Source: Deinococcus arcticus
GTDB taxonomy: Bacteria > Deinococcota > Deinococci > Deinococcales > Deinococcaceae
Length of the DNA: 64,000 nt
NCBI RefSeq assembly: GCF_003028415.1
Contig: NZ_PYSV01000005.1
Span: 124,001-188,000 of the forward strand
Direction: 5' to 3'
The stretch's first letter is position 1. Each line of letters begins with the position of its first letter. The notes beneath the pieces were generated by a model. The model was not told the DNA's origin, did no database searches, and saw only the letters and a program-made list of their open reading frames with translations. Positions 53,693-62,728 of the stretch are shown here, piece after piece. A program made the position numbers and the translations under genes.

Positions 53693-54511
53693 ATGCTCCC
53701 TGAATCGTCTGCGACTGCCCGCGCGCTCCTTGACGCCTATGACGCCCAGCTTCGGGAAGAGGCCGAGATGGGGTCGGCAACAGAGGTGGACCGCCACGGA
53801 CCGCTGTGGCGCGGGAAGTTCGGGGCACGGGGTTTCGTTTCATACCGCGATCTGGGGGGCCTGAGCGGCGCCGCCCTCGACGACCTTATTGCCCAGACAC
53901 TTGACCACTACATCAGGGACGAGCGCGTCACGTCCTTCGAGTGGAAAACGCGGGGGCACGACGCGCCAGCCGATCTTCCCGAACGTCTTCTGGCCCACGG
54001 CTTGCAGGCCGAAGAGGCGGAAACCGTGATGCTGGGCGAGGCGCAGCGGCTGGCGGTGGACGTGCCGCTGCCACCCGGCGTGCGGCTGCGGCGCATTGAT
54101 GATCAGGCGGACCCGCTACCGGATCTGAGGCGGGCGGCGGCGGCGCAGGAACGGGCGTTCGGCTTTCCGTTCGGCGTGGAGGACTTCGTGCGGCGGCTGG
54201 AGAGCAGGCGCGGCCTGATCGAGATCTGGGTGGCCGAAGCGCAGGGTGAGGTGGTCTGTACGGGGCGCCTGGAAGTGGTGCCGGGCACCGATTTCGCGGG
54301 CATCTGGGGCGGCGGCACGGTGCCGCAGTGGCGGGGGCAGGGCATCTACCGGGCCCTTACCGCCGAGCGGGCGAAGTCGGCCCTGGCGCGCGGCGTGCGT
54401 TTTTTATACAGCGATTCCACAGCCTTTTCGCGGCCGATCCTGCAGCGCAGCGGCCTGCTGCCGGTCACCACCACAACCCCGTATGTCTGGCCCCGCGAGG
54501 CGACCGGGTAA
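53693..54511 (+). CDS. GNAT-family acetyltransferase
   Basis: 272 residues from ATG 53693, with no clear ribosome site. The C-terminal half is a GNAT domain: VVCTGRLEVVPGTDFAGIWGGG then VPQWRGQGIYRALTAER, the R/Q-x-x-G-x-G/A acetyl-CoA loop, and FLYSDSTAFSRPILQRSGL. The N-terminal half (LPERLLAHGLQAEEAET) is a degenerate GNAT-like half common in two-domain members. Substrate unknown. Confidence 0.85.
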   Translation: MLPESSATARALLDAYDAQLREEAEMGSATEVDRHGPLWRGKFGARGFVSYRDLGGLSGAALDDLIAQTLDHYIRDERVTSFEWKTRGHDAPADLPERLLAHGLQAEEAETVMLGEAQRLAVDVPLPPGVRLRRIDDQADPLPDLRRAAAAQERAFGFPFGVEDFVRRLESRRGLIEIWVAEAQGEVVCTGRLEVVPGTDFAGIWGGGTVPQWRGQGIYRALTAERAKSALARGVRFLYSDSTAFSRPILQRSGLLPVTTTTPYVWPREATG

Positions 54512-54539
54512 GGACCGGGGCCGGCAGCGCTGCTGGCCC

Positions 54540-54749
54540 TCAGCGGGCAGGGCGGTGAGGCGTAGGCAGCGCGGCGGCGCAGTGGTCAATCCGGTCGGCC
54601 AGGTGGCGCAGGGCGGCGGCCAGCTGCGCCCGGGGGCCCGGTTGCCGCAGGCGGCGCCGGACGTCAGCTTCGGCGAGGTGCTGGGCGATGCGCTGCTCGT
54701 AGGCCTCGTGGGTGGGCGCGTGCAGCTGAAGGAACAGGTGGTCGTTCAT
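54540..54749 (-). CDS. Small protein co-transcribed with arsR (69 aa)
   Basis: ATG overlaps the ArsR stop codon (ATGA), so it is translationally coupled. Mostly helical and charged (MNDHLFLQLHAPTHEAYEQR, RHLADRIDHCAAALP), rich in His, Arg and Leu. No family recognised. It could help the repressor or act in the response it controls. Confidence 0.65.
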   Translation of the reverse strand: MNDHLFLQLHAPTHEAYEQRIAQHLAEADVRRRLRQPGPRAQLAAALRHLADRIDHCAAALPTPHRPAR

Positions 54750-55063
54750 GAGGTCTCCTGTGGGTCTGCGGTGGCGTCAAGGTAGGGGGCAAGGTGGACC
54801 TGCAGCGCCTGAAAGCCCTGGTGGCCCAGGCTGTAGTACACCGTGGTGCCTTTTTTCTCGGCGGTAACCAGCCCCGCGTCAACCAGAATTTTCATGTGGT
54901 GGCTGACGGTGGGCTGGCTGACGCCGAGCCGCTGGCTGATGCTGCCAGCGAAGCATTCGCCGCGCCGCCGGGCTTCCGCAGCCAGCAGCAGTACCTCGAG
55001 AATCTGCTGCCGGGTGGGGTCAGCGAGGGCGCGGAGGACGTCGTGGTGAACAGCAGGACTCAC
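54746..55063 (-). CDS. ArsR-family helix-turn-helix regulator
   Basis: 105 residues from GTG 55063. The promoter -10 box ends six bases before it, so the in-frame ATG at 55078 would be upstream of the transcript start. Winged helix: LADPTRQQILEVLLLAA, LGVSQPTVSHHMKILVDAG (recognition helix) and the wing KKGTTVYYSLG. It lacks the CxC sensor pair of the first ArsR; only one Cys (GECFAG) is present, so the signal may not be a soft metal. It leads a two-gene unit. Confidence 0.85.
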   Translation of the reverse strand: MSPAVHHDVLRALADPTRQQILEVLLLAAEARRRGECFAGSISQRLGVSQPTVSHHMKILVDAGLVTAEKKGTTVYYSLGHQGFQALQVHLAPYLDATADPQETS

Positions 55064-55069
55064 ACCATC

Positions 55070-55107
55070 AATGTACATCTAAATAGATAAATGTCAATAT
55101 AGATAAG
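55070..55107 (-). promoter_or_regulatory. Leaderless promoter and candidate operator of the second arsR
   Basis: Minus strand TTGACA (55097-55092), 16 bases, TACATT (55075-55070), then GTG six bases on. TAGATAA occurs twice (55084 and 55101) and ATCTAAATAGAT overlaps the spacer as an inverted repeat, a plausible autoregulatory site. Confidence 0.7.
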
Positions 55108-55156
55108 CGTAGATGCTTAGAGCCTGAGGAAAGCCTGCACGCTGGGCGGGGTCTGA

Positions 55157-55313
55157 TACGGATTCCGAAAAAGTCCGTAATCCATTACGGACTTTTTCCG
55201 ACCGGAGGGAGAAGGAAAAGTGACGGAGTTCCAGGAATTGGGCTGGAACAGCGCCGAAGGCGGGGAACATCCAGTTCTTTTCTGGATGTTACGGAAATGG
55301 ACGGCAGTCCGTA
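55157..55313 (+). mobile_element. MITE copy D, upstream of the second arsR
   Basis: 157 bp, forward orientation. Ends TACGGATTCCG and CGGCAGTCCGTA. Flanked by TGA at 55154-55156 and TGA at 55314-55316. Its left end lies about 60 bases beyond the -35 box of arsR. Confidence 0.85.
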
Positions 55314-55316
55314 TGA

Positions 55317-55642
55317 GCCCCAAGTGCCCTCCGGCCAAGGGCGGCAGGGCCCCAGGTTTGCGGGCTGAAGCCCTCACCTCTGCCGGCCAGAAGACAGGAG
55401 CTGCGGGTACCGCAAGGCCAGTGGTCTTTGGCCGAGACAGTGGTATGGCCACCGGTGGGACTTCTGGTGAACCGCTCAAGCGCCCTGGCGGGGGCGGCTT
55501 CCCGCTTCTTCGGCTGTCGTCCCCACGGCAGCGCCATGGTCCCTGTCAGCGGATCAGGGGCGGCTGGCCAGCCTTCTGTGCTGGCACAGGCCGCCTTCCG
55601 CCTCCGTGGAGTCGCCGCTGGTCTGCCCCGCAAAGCTCCGGC
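55317..55642. other. Intergenic region, nothing recognised
   Basis: About 325 bases between the MITE and the stop of the leftward secreted protein gene. No frame with a ribosome site, hairpin with T-run or repeat was seen. Confidence 0.45.
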
Positions 55643-57364
55643 TCAGGGCCGGGCGTCACCTGGAAGCGGATACAGCACCAGCGAAACCGGCAGAAACGAC
55701 CCGCCCGCCGGAATAAAGGACAGCCGGACAGTGCGGGCGGCGCTGCGCCACAGCAGCAGCGGCTGGTCTCCATTGGTCAGGACGCCAGAGCCCGGAATGC
55801 GGACCACCTGCCGGTCCAGGCCGTCGTCGAGCACCACGCCGCCCCGGTACACCCCCCCGCGCGGAGCAAAGGCAATGACCACGCGGTTGCCCGGCACCGT
55901 GTTCTCAACGGTCAGTTCATACAGCAGCCCGTAGTTGCCGCTCAGGCGCTGCGGCGTGCCAGTCAGGGCGTCGGTGCCGAGCAGCGGCAGATCGCTGACT
56001 GCGTCGCCCAGCGGTACCTGCACGGGCGCCCCGCCCACCGGCACGGTCAGGCGCCGCACGGCCTGGGGAAAGGTGCCCCGCTGGTGTTTGCCGTCGGGGG
56101 GGAGAACCGGCAGCGCGGCCAGGGTCTCGTTGGTCGGCTGCCGCCCATCTTCCAGCATGACCACGCTGAGTTCGGCCTCGCCACTGATGTCCAGATCAAG
56201 CAGGACAGTGGCGCCCTGCTCGGGCGTGAGCAGGGGGCTGATGTACAGGGCCGTGGGCTCCTGGGCTCCCAGCAGCTGGCGGGCACGGCCCGCACTGGTC
56301 AGGAAGTCCAGCACACTCACCTGTCCCAGCACACTTTCCAGGCGGGTGCCTCCGGCACTGCCTTCGCGCAGGACTTCTACCGATGTGTTGGCGGCCGTGG
56401 GCCGGGCCAGGACCAGCAGCCGCGCGGGTCTAGGCAGCCGGTTCAGGTGATAGGCCACCACCCGCACCCGCCCGGCCGCGCGGTCCCGGTACAGCACCCC
56501 ACTTTGCGCAGGCGCTTCCGGAGAGTCGCTGAACAGCAGGGGAAATGAGGGGCTCGGCGTCACGGTGGCCGCCGCCGGGTAGGCCGGGTTGCGGGTATCC
56601 GGGAAGGTCGCGCCGACCGGCGTGTGCCTCAGCGCGTACGACAGGGGCGTATTGAGCGCGGCGCCCTCCACGCGAATGGTGCGGGTGTAGGGGGCACTCA
56701 CCTGGCCCTTGGTATTCGTCACCACCAGGGTGATCTGGTGCTCGCCCGGGGTAAAGAACACGTCCTGCTGTCCCTCCCATTTCCGGGCCAGATTCAGGCC
56801 GTCCGGGTCAAAGGAGAACTCGGTGTAGGTGACCCGCTCGCCCGGGGCGTACACCGCCTTGTTGGTGGCAAAGCGCGCTTCTGGCAGGCCAGTGGCCGGG
56901 GCTGCTGTGCCCTGGACAGGGGCAACGACTGCAGGCTGGGGCGGCTGGGCCGGCGTCTGCGCGGTGGCCGGTCCCGAGAAGGCCAGCACCCCCCCCGGCT
57001 GAACGGTGAGCTGGGCATCCAGGGCGTAGGCGAGCAAGCGGGCCTCGACCAGCGGCTCGCCCCCCGGGGTCAGGACGAGTTTGCCGGCGTAGGGCACCCC
57101 GTCAATCGTCATGCTGCGGTTGCTCGTCTGCACCACCAGGCGGCCGGCCTGAAAGAGGGTGCCGCTGACCTGGGCGGGCCGGCCCAGCAGGGCCGCCGTT
57201 TCCCGCAGCGGCACAAGCACGGTGCCGTCCACCACCTGGGCAGGGGTCCGCAGCTGCAGGCGCTGCCCGGCCACTGTGACCTCGCCGGTCGGGGAGATCA
57301 GCAGAGGACTGGCCGCGCTGGCAGACGCGGTCAGGAGCGCCAGCAGCAGGGCGCTTCGGAACAT
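55643..57364 (-). CDS. Secreted protein with copper-amine-oxidase-N-like domain
   Basis: 573 residues from MFRSALLLALL with a signal peptide to about ASAAS (18). Residues 20-120 (VAGQRLQLRTPAQVVDGTVL, VPLRETAALLGRP) match the Cu_amine_oxidN1 domain, a cell-surface stalk motif. A PKD-like Ig segment follows (about 150-225; YTEFSFDPDGLNLARKWEGQ, GEHQITLVVTNTKGQ). The C-terminal 330 residues are beta-rich (GNRVVIAFAPRGGVYRGGVV) without a recognised enzyme motif. The start codon is only 12 bases from a MITE and has no ribosome site. Confidence 0.75.
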   Translation of the reverse strand: MFRSALLLALLTASASAASPLLISPTGEVTVAGQRLQLRTPAQVVDGTVLVPLRETAALLGRPAQVSGTLFQAGRLVVQTSNRSMTIDGVPYAGKLVLTPGGEPLVEARLLAYALDAQLTVQPGGVLAFSGPATAQTPAQPPQPAVVAPVQGTAAPATGLPEARFATNKAVYAPGERVTYTEFSFDPDGLNLARKWEGQQDVFFTPGEHQITLVVTNTKGQVSAPYTRTIRVEGAALNTPLSYALRHTPVGATFPDTRNPAYPAAATVTPSPSFPLLFSDSPEAPAQSGVLYRDRAAGRVRVVAYHLNRLPRPARLLVLARPTAANTSVEVLREGSAGGTRLESVLGQVSVLDFLTSAGRARQLLGAQEPTALYISPLLTPEQGATVLLDLDISGEAELSVVMLEDGRQPTNETLAALPVLPPDGKHQRGTFPQAVRRLTVPVGGAPVQVPLGDAVSDLPLLGTDALTGTPQRLSGNYGLLYELTVENTVPGNRVVIAFAPRGGVYRGGVVLDDGLDRQVVRIPGSGVLTNGDQPLLLWRSAARTVRLSFIPAGGSFLPVSLVLYPLPGDARP

Positions 57365-57378
57365 GCGGGGAAACGTCA

Positions 57379-57534
57379 CACGGATTCCGAAAAATTCCGT
57401 AATATGTTCCAGAATTTTTCCGACCGGAGGGAGCAGGAAAGAATGCGGATTTCCGGGAATTGGGCTGGAACAGCGCCGAAGGCGGGGAACATCCGGCTCT
57501 TTCCCGGATGGGACGGAAATGGACGGAATCCGTA
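57379..57534 (+). mobile_element. MITE copy E, just upstream of a start codon
   Basis: 156 bp, forward orientation; left end CACGGATTCCG, right end ACGGAATCCGTA. Flanked by TCA at 57376-57378 and TCA at 57535-57537. The left duplication is 12 bases from the ATG at 57364, so the element has replaced the original leader and ribosome site region. Confidence 0.85.
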
Positions 57535-57732
57535 TCACACGGCCAAGTATGGAGAGGCCGCCGAGCAACTTTCTGCACTGAAGCGCAGGGGTCTTTATGG
57601 TTCGTTGAGCATTGGCGTCCCCGGCACCCGCCTTCCCGCCCACGCCCTGCAGTGTTCACGTGCGTGGGGCAGCAGGTGCCGCGACCACCGCCCCGAGCAG
57701 GCCGGCCCAGAGAAACGGCCCAGTGGACCGGT

Positions 57733-58965
57733 TCAGCCGCGCCCGCCGGCGATGCGGGCGGCCTCAGGCGTGCGGGCCAGGCGGCGCATGGCGACTGTTC
57801 CCAGGAGCGGTCCAGCCGCGAGCACCACAAAGGCCAGTGGCCAGCCCCCCACCCGCACCAGCACGGGCACCAGGGCAATACTGGCCGCCGTCAGGGTGAA
57901 CCCCAGGGCCAGCTGCGCGGTCAGGGCCGTCCCGATATACGCCGGATCGGCAATTTCACTCACGATGGTGGAAAACTGGGCAGAGTCGGCAATGATCCAG
58001 AACCCCCAGAGCAGGCTGAGGGCAAGCACCACCCCCGGCGCGGCGTCCGCCAGACCGGCCAGCGCCAGTGCGCAGGCCCCGGAGAGCCCCATGGCGAGCG
58101 TGGTCAGCTGGGTGCGTCCCCAGCGGTCCCCCAGCAGGCCCCCCACCCAGCAGCCCACGGCGCCCACCCCCACAACCGCAAAGGTGGCCAGGGCGGCGCC
58201 GCGCGCCGGATCGGCTGCTCCGGCCGTCCTCAACACCTCGCTGAAAAAGGCGGCAAACCACGCCCACATCGCGTACAACTCCCACATATGCCCCAGGTAG
58301 CCCAGGGTGGCGAGGCCCGCGCCTTGCCCGGTCAGCACCTGCCACGCCTGGCCGGGGCGGAAGGGAGCGGCTGGAAAGCGATGAGGTCCGTCCTCCACGC
58401 GCGACGCGATCAGTCCACCCAGCGCGGCGAGCCCGCTGGTGATGAGAATCACGCTGCGCCAGTCGGCGCCCCCCAGCCCGTTGACGAGGTGCGGCAGGGC
58501 CGACCCCAGCGTGAGGGCCCCCACCATGACCCCCAGCGCGGTGCCGCGCCCGCTGCGAAACCACGCCGACATGGCCTTGAGGGCCGGCGGATACACCAGG
58601 GCGAGCGCCGCGCCGGTCAGCCCCCGCAGGCCCGCTGCCGGCCCCGGCCCCCCGGCCCACAGCAGACCCAGGTTGGCACCAGCGGCCAGCAACGCGCCGG
58701 CCAGGATCAGCCGCCGGGGCGGCACGCGGTCCGCGAGATTCAGGGCGGCGCTGAGCACCGCGCCTGCCACGAATCCCAGTTGCACGGCCAGGGTCAGCCC
58801 GGACGCCGCCGCGTCGGTCAGGGTCCAGACCCCACGCAGCTGTGGCAGCACCGCCGCCGCCGAGAACCACGGCGCCATCGCGAGAACAACTGCGAATGCC
58901 AGCGCGCCCAGCGCAGACCAGCGCCCGGCGGCTTCCGGGAAGGAGGGGGCCATGAGACGCAGCAT
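57733..58965 (-). CDS. MFS transporter
   Basis: 410 residues with twelve predicted helices. PPALKAMSAWFRSGRGTALG is the loop-type motif in the first half, and GGLLGDRWGRTQLTTLAMGL is motif A in the second half (GxLaDrxGrrxxl). Substrate unknown; its proportions resemble CynX/NimT-like or uptake-type members. The MLRL and MAPS starts are both possible. The 58966-59446 gap beyond it holds repeats. Confidence 0.88.
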   Translation of the reverse strand: MLRLMAPSFPEAAGRWSALGALAFAVVLAMAPWFSAAAVLPQLRGVWTLTDAAASGLTLAVQLGFVAGAVLSAALNLADRVPPRRLILAGALLAAGANLGLLWAGGPGPAAGLRGLTGAALALVYPPALKAMSAWFRSGRGTALGVMVGALTLGSALPHLVNGLGGADWRSVILITSGLAALGGLIASRVEDGPHRFPAAPFRPGQAWQVLTGQGAGLATLGYLGHMWELYAMWAWFAAFFSEVLRTAGAADPARGAALATFAVVGVGAVGCWVGGLLGDRWGRTQLTTLAMGLSGACALALAGLADAAPGVVLALSLLWGFWIIADSAQFSTIVSEIADPAYIGTALTAQLALGFTLTAASIALVPVLVRVGGWPLAFVVLAAGPLLGTVAMRRLARTPEAARIAGGRG

Positions 58966-59095
58966 AGGGGGACAGCAGCAGTAGCGTCGCCCCAGCCGGT
59001 GGAGGCAACGGGTGGAGGCTCAGGAAGGAGCCCAGACGGCGTCCGAACCATTCCGGACCACATGACCGAATGTTTCCCAGCGGAGAGCTTTGCAG

Positions 59096-59247
59096 GGCTA
59101 AGGACGTTGCACCTCACGTTACGACTTTGCAGGAGAGCACCGGAAAGTCTCCACGCCCGGTGCAACGTCCTTTTTTCGAGACTCGCTCTGCGGCGCAGCT
59201 GTTCCAGCCCGCTCGGTTGATCTCAAGATCAACAGCGAGCGACTTAA
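59096..59247. repeat. 152-bp dispersed repeat, copy 2 (inverted relative to copy 1)
   Basis: Reverse complement of 7134-7285 with only a few mismatches. Same 14-bp hairpin, same TTGATCTCAAGATCAA inner palindrome and same GGCTAAGG end. It lies in a 480-bp gap free of genes. Confidence 0.9.
59100..59176 (+). terminator. Terminator hairpin in repeat copy 2
   Basis: AAGGACGTTGCACC (59100-59113) pairs with GGTGCAACGTCCTT (59159-59172), with TTTTTT following on the plus strand. No plus-strand gene ends here, so it would stop antisense transcription running toward the next gene. Confidence 0.7.
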
Positions 59248-59269
59248 GTAGTAAAGAGGGGACAGGTAC

Positions 59270-59363
59270 GGCTTGCCGAGAATTGAACCTGCAAAGCTTC
59301 GCGGAGGAGAAACGTTCCCCTTCTCTTCCAGATGTGACGGAAAAGGATGGCAGGCCGTCTTAC
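59270..59363 (+). mobile_element. Degenerate MITE copy G (right half)
   Basis: GCCGAGAATTGAACCTGC, GCGGAGGAGAAACGTTCCCC, TTCCAGATGTGACGGAAAA and GGCCGTCTTACGG follow the right half of the forward element with many changes. The left half and duplications are missing. Confidence 0.5.
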
Positions 59364-59446
59364 GGCGCCTCGCGGCTCACTCCAGTGCTCATCAGCTCAA
59401 GGAAAACGCAGGGCCTGGTCTGGCCCTGCGTCCGGACGCGGTTGGT

Positions 59447-60202
59447 TTAGATGCGGGCCAGCAGAACCGTGGTCACACCGTACGCCTGATACACGGTCAG
59501 CCGGATCTGTTCCCCGTTGCGCTCCAGGACCATCACCTGACGTGTCCGGCCACTGGCCGGCGCAGCGGCTGCAGGCTGGTCGGCTCCTGGGGCTGCCGGT
59601 TCAGTGTCGGCGGCTGTATCAGAAGTGCCGGGCGCCGCGCTGCCGTCTGCGGGGGGCGTTGTGGCTGCTGGGGCCGTGGTCGCCGCCGCCCCGCCTGCCG
59701 CATCTGCGCTGCCCGCCGCCGAGTCGCCGTCTGCGGGCGTTTCAGTGTCCGCAGCACCGGCGGTTGCAGAGGCGCCCAGGGGCGTGGAGGTGCTGGACAC
59801 CACAGTGAACCCGGCGCTGGTCAGGGCCTCAGCGTAGCGTTCAAAGGCGTCGTTCACTGCGCCGCGGTAGAGCACAGCCACACCCGACACGGTGTCCACA
59901 CTGCTGATTGGCGTCGCGCCACTGAGGTAAGGGAGGGTAATGGGCCCGGACGCCACTGTGAAGGTGGTTTGCTCGGGGAGCGAGGCGCCGGAAGTGCCAG
60001 AGGCTGGCGTGTCTGTTGCTGGAGTCTCGGGCGTCGCTGGAGACGGCGTCTCAGTGGGCGGCGTCTCTGTTGGTGGAGCCGGTGTGGTGGGGGGTGCGGG
60101 TGTGGTCGGTGGAGCAGGTGGGGCTGTCTGGGCGCTGGCCACGCCCAGGGTGAGAAGAAGAGCAGTCGTCAACAGGGTCGAACGGGAAAAGATCACCTTC
60201 AT
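59447..60202 (-). CDS. Secreted Pro/Thr/Ala-rich protein
   Basis: 251 residues. Signal peptide to VASAQ (about 24). Residues 25-70 are Pro/Thr repeats (TTPAPPTTPAPPTETPPTET), then a folded-looking segment (ITLPYLSGATPISSVDTVSG, AVNDAFERYAEALTSAGFTVVSS), a long Ala/Asp/Thr linker (about 150-220) and a final RQVMVLERNGEQIRLTVYQ. It looks like a cell-envelope protein with disordered linkers. No family recognised. The linkers come from GC-rich short repeats at DNA level. Confidence 0.7.
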   Translation of the reverse strand: MKVIFSRSTLLTTALLLTLGVASAQTAPPAPPTTPAPPTTPAPPTETPPTETPSPATPETPATDTPASGTSGASLPEQTTFTVASGPITLPYLSGATPISSVDTVSGVAVLYRGAVNDAFERYAEALTSAGFTVVSSTSTPLGASATAGAADTETPADGDSAAGSADAAGGAAATTAPAATTPPADGSAAPGTSDTAADTEPAAPGADQPAAAAPASGRTRQVMVLERNGEQIRLTVYQAYGVTTVLLARI

Positions 60203-60452
60203 CTGGTCTCCAGGAGTGAAGCGAGAATGAAACGGCCTGCGCGCTGGCCCGGTGCCTGCCCGTTCAGCGTAGAAGGCCCAGGTGTGGACCAGGAGGCAAT
60301 TTGCCCTGCCGCCTTGAGCGAGGCTTCAGAATGTCTGCTGCAACACGCGCAATGGTCTCTAGGACAGTGGATGGCCGCGGCCTGGCGGCACGGTGGCAGC
60401 GTACCGAGGCTGAAGCAAGTGGAGGGTCTCTCCACCGTGAAAAAAGGCCGGG

Positions 60453-61709
60453 CTATTCTCGCCGTTTGCTGCGCGAGCGGTCGTGTGACTGACTCAGCGC
60501 CCGCTTGCGGGAAAGAGCGGCGTTTCCGGCATTCAGGGCGTCTTCAAGCAGGGTCATGTCCTCAAGCTCCTGGGCCAGCATGGGGGCCGACATCGGCGCG
60601 GCCATGGCGACGAGGCGGGCGCTGTTGAAATGCGCCCGGGCCTGGTCATGCTGGCCCTGATCCATCGCCTGCACCGCTTCCCGTTTCAGCCGCGCGGTGT
60701 CAAGCAGCGCTTTGGCTTCAAGCACTGCCGGGTCCTCAGGCAGGGCCAGGACGGCCTCACCCGTGAGCACCGGAAGGTTCAGCTGTGCGCGGAGCCGGTG
60801 GCGCTGTCCGTCCCGGGCGGTCCAGGCGAGGCGCACGCGGGTGACGCCGACGGTGTCGCCGGGTCGCTGCGTCAGGCCCGGAACCTTCAGATTCACCACG
60901 ATGTCCACCGGCTGTCCGTCCACCAGATTGGGCAGGTGCAGGCGACCGAACGAGTTGCGGGCGAAGTCGTTCAGGACCGATGCCACCTGGACGCCGAATT
61001 CCGGGTTGGGTTCCAGGCCCAGGCTGACGATGCGGCCCGTGGTGCGGGTCAGCCCCTGCAGTTCTTCCTCGAAGAGGGTCGGCAGGCGGCCTGGATCCTC
61101 GACGTGCTCGAAGTTGCCGTCACCTGCGTTTGCGATGGCCAGGAGCAGCTCCTCGTCATAGTCTTGGCCCAGCCCGATGGAAGAGGTGCTGACGCCACGC
61201 TGGGTCAGGCCCTGGACGTGCCTGGCGATCTCGGTGCGGTCCACCACGCCGGCATTGACCTGACCGTCGCTGAGAAGCACCACGCGGTTCAGGGCCTGCG
61301 GGTCGAGGTGCGCGGCCACCTGGGTGGCGCCTTCCAGCCAGCCGCCCTGCAGGTTGGTCATGCCGCCCGCCTCGATGGTGTCAATGGCGCGGATGATGCC
61401 GTCCGGGTCTGTGACGGCCCGGCTCGGCACGACGACCTTGACCTCGTCGTCAAACGCGACGACGCTGACACGATCATTCGGCCCCATCTGACGCACGGCC
61501 GCGCCCGCCGCCTGCCTGGCCATGTGCAGCGGGTGGCCGCCCATCGAGCCGCTGCGGTCAATGACGAGGGCGAGGTTGAGGGGCGGGCGCCGCGCCGTGT
61601 GGGTGGGCACCGGGGCAGGGTGAACGCGGATCAGCAGGGTAAGGTGGGCGGTCTGGCCAGCGGGCAGGGCGGGGCGCAGGGGGCGCAGTTCGAGGGTGGG
61701 GGTTGTCAT
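60453..61709 (-). CDS. von Willebrand factor A domain protein
   Basis: 418 residues. vWA domain about 45-225 with an intact MIDAS: DRSGSM at 51-56, a Thr in GGMTNLQGG and Asp in LLSDGQVNAG. A beta region follows (about 230-320) and a helical C-terminus with a TPR-like hairpin (DQGQHDQARAHFNSARLVAM). No signal peptide, so cytoplasmic. The start overlaps the MerR-like gene by ATGA, so the two proteins are made together. Confidence 0.85.
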   Translation of the reverse strand: MTTPTLELRPLRPALPAGQTAHLTLLIRVHPAPVPTHTARRPPLNLALVIDRSGSMGGHPLHMARQAAGAAVRQMGPNDRVSVVAFDDEVKVVVPSRAVTDPDGIIRAIDTIEAGGMTNLQGGWLEGATQVAAHLDPQALNRVVLLSDGQVNAGVVDRTEIARHVQGLTQRGVSTSSIGLGQDYDEELLLAIANAGDGNFEHVEDPGRLPTLFEEELQGLTRTTGRIVSLGLEPNPEFGVQVASVLNDFARNSFGRLHLPNLVDGQPVDIVVNLKVPGLTQRPGDTVGVTRVRLAWTARDGQRHRLRAQLNLPVLTGEAVLALPEDPAVLEAKALLDTARLKREAVQAMDQGQHDQARAHFNSARLVAMAAPMSAPMLAQELEDMTLLEDALNAGNAALSRKRALSQSHDRSRSKRRE

Positions 61710-62302
61710 CGTGATCTCCTCAGCCCGTCAAGGGCGGCCAGCAGGGTGTGAGCGAGTTGGTCCTGTTCCAGGCGGCTGCTGGGCAGGCGGGCGTCAGCGC
61801 GGACGAGCAGTTCGAGGCCAGGCGCCAGGGTCAGGCGCGTCAGGGGTTCGGGATTGGGCAGAGCGCGGGGAGTGGGGGCCGGAGCTGCGGGCGCGGCGGC
61901 CCGGGTGGGGGCACCGGCGCTCAGGTGTTTGAGGTACTCCAGGGCGGGATTGCTGGGCTGCAGGTCCAGCTGTTCACCGGTCAGCAGGGCCTCCAGGTCG
62001 GGGTCGGCCCGGGCCTGCAGGGTGTCGCGCAGGGCGGCGGCGCCGTGTCCGGCGGCCATCAGTTTTCGCAGGACCAGCAGTTGCAGCAGGTGCCGGCGAA
62101 TGTAGCGGGCCTCGCGACCTTCCCGCAGAGGTTCGTCAAGCAGGCGCTCGGTGGTGTAGTGGCGAACCAGGCGGGCGTTGACGTCCTCCTTGGCGCGGCC
62201 AGCCTTGTCAAGGGGCAGCAGGTGAGGGAGGTACGTGTTAGCGGTGCTGACCAGGGCGTCAAGATTGCCTGACCAGCTTTGGGGGAGGAACGGCGCTGAC
62301 AT
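61706..62302 (-). CDS. MerR-like DNA-binding protein coupled to the vWA gene
   Basis: 198 residues from ATG 62302, the start set by a promoter whose -10 box ends five bases before it. RLVRHYTTERLLDEPLREGREARYIRRHLL, then LQLLVLRKLMAAGHGAAALRD resembles a MerR-type winged helix (Tyr-x-x-x-GLL-type turn, then the second helix pair). A Pro/Ala linker (about 130-155) joins a C-terminal segment with TLAPGLELLVRADARLP. It lacks the metal-binding loop. It probably controls its own operon. Confidence 0.65.
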   Translation of the reverse strand: MSAPFLPQSWSGNLDALVSTANTYLPHLLPLDKAGRAKEDVNARLVRHYTTERLLDEPLREGREARYIRRHLLQLLVLRKLMAAGHGAAALRDTLQARADPDLEALLTGEQLDLQPSNPALEYLKHLSAGAPTRAAAPAAPAPTPRALPNPEPLTRLTLAPGLELLVRADARLPSSRLEQDQLAHTLLAALDGLRRSR

Positions 62303-62307
62303 AACCG

Positions 62308-62336
62308 AGCGTAACGGCGACAACTCAGATTGTCAA
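62308..62336 (-). promoter_or_regulatory. Leaderless promoter of the MerR-like/vWA operon
   Basis: Minus strand TTGACA (62336-62331), exactly 17 bases, TACGCT (62313-62308), then five bases to the ATG. Confidence 0.75.
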
Positions 62337-62479
62337 TATCAATTCCGTCTGTTGAAGACGCCGGGGCGAGATCCTGCGGCCTGCTTGGCTCACGCCCCAG
62401 TACACCTGGTCAGCAGAATCGCGCGGCGTCGCCAGCCAGGGCGGCTCTCTCAAACGCGATTGGCGCTTCCCGCCACACA

Positions 62480-62728
62480 TCACAGGTCATCCGTCGGCGG
62501 CGCCGACACGTTCTGCCCCCGGTACACCGTGACCAGGCGGCCGTCCTGCACCACGAAGCGTATGTCGCCAAGGGTATACAGCCGGGCCTTGCCGGCACAC
62601 ATCCGCGGGAAGCGTGCCCGGCGCATCAGCCGGGCGAGGCGCCAGGCCGCCGCCGACCAGCTGAGATTGCCTGCAAAGCGTTCCTGGAACCCTGCGATGG
62701 CGTGTCCGGTCAAGCTGACGTGGGTCAT
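62480..62728 (-). CDS. Small conserved-looking protein of unknown function (82 aa)
   Basis: MTHVSLTGHAIAGFQERFAG, AAWRLARLMRRARFPR, then LYTLGDIRFVVQDGRLVTVY. A helical first half with an HAxxxFxxR pattern and a beta-hairpin second half ending in VVxDGRLVTVYRG recall small DUF4258/toxin-like folds, but I cannot assign a family. Ribosome site GGAGG lies nine bases upstream of the ATG. It lies upstream of the MerR-like/vWA operon on the same strand, 178 bases away. Confidence 0.6.
   Translation of the reverse strand: MTHVSLTGHAIAGFQERFAGNLSWSAAAWRLARLMRRARFPRMCAGKARLYTLGDIRFVVQDGRLVTVYRGQNVSAPPTDDL

Noticed and set aside
55220..56548. Plus-strand frame crossing the MITE and the secreted protein gene
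   Set aside because: It begins inside the mobile element and runs antisense to a gene with a signal peptide and recognisable domains.
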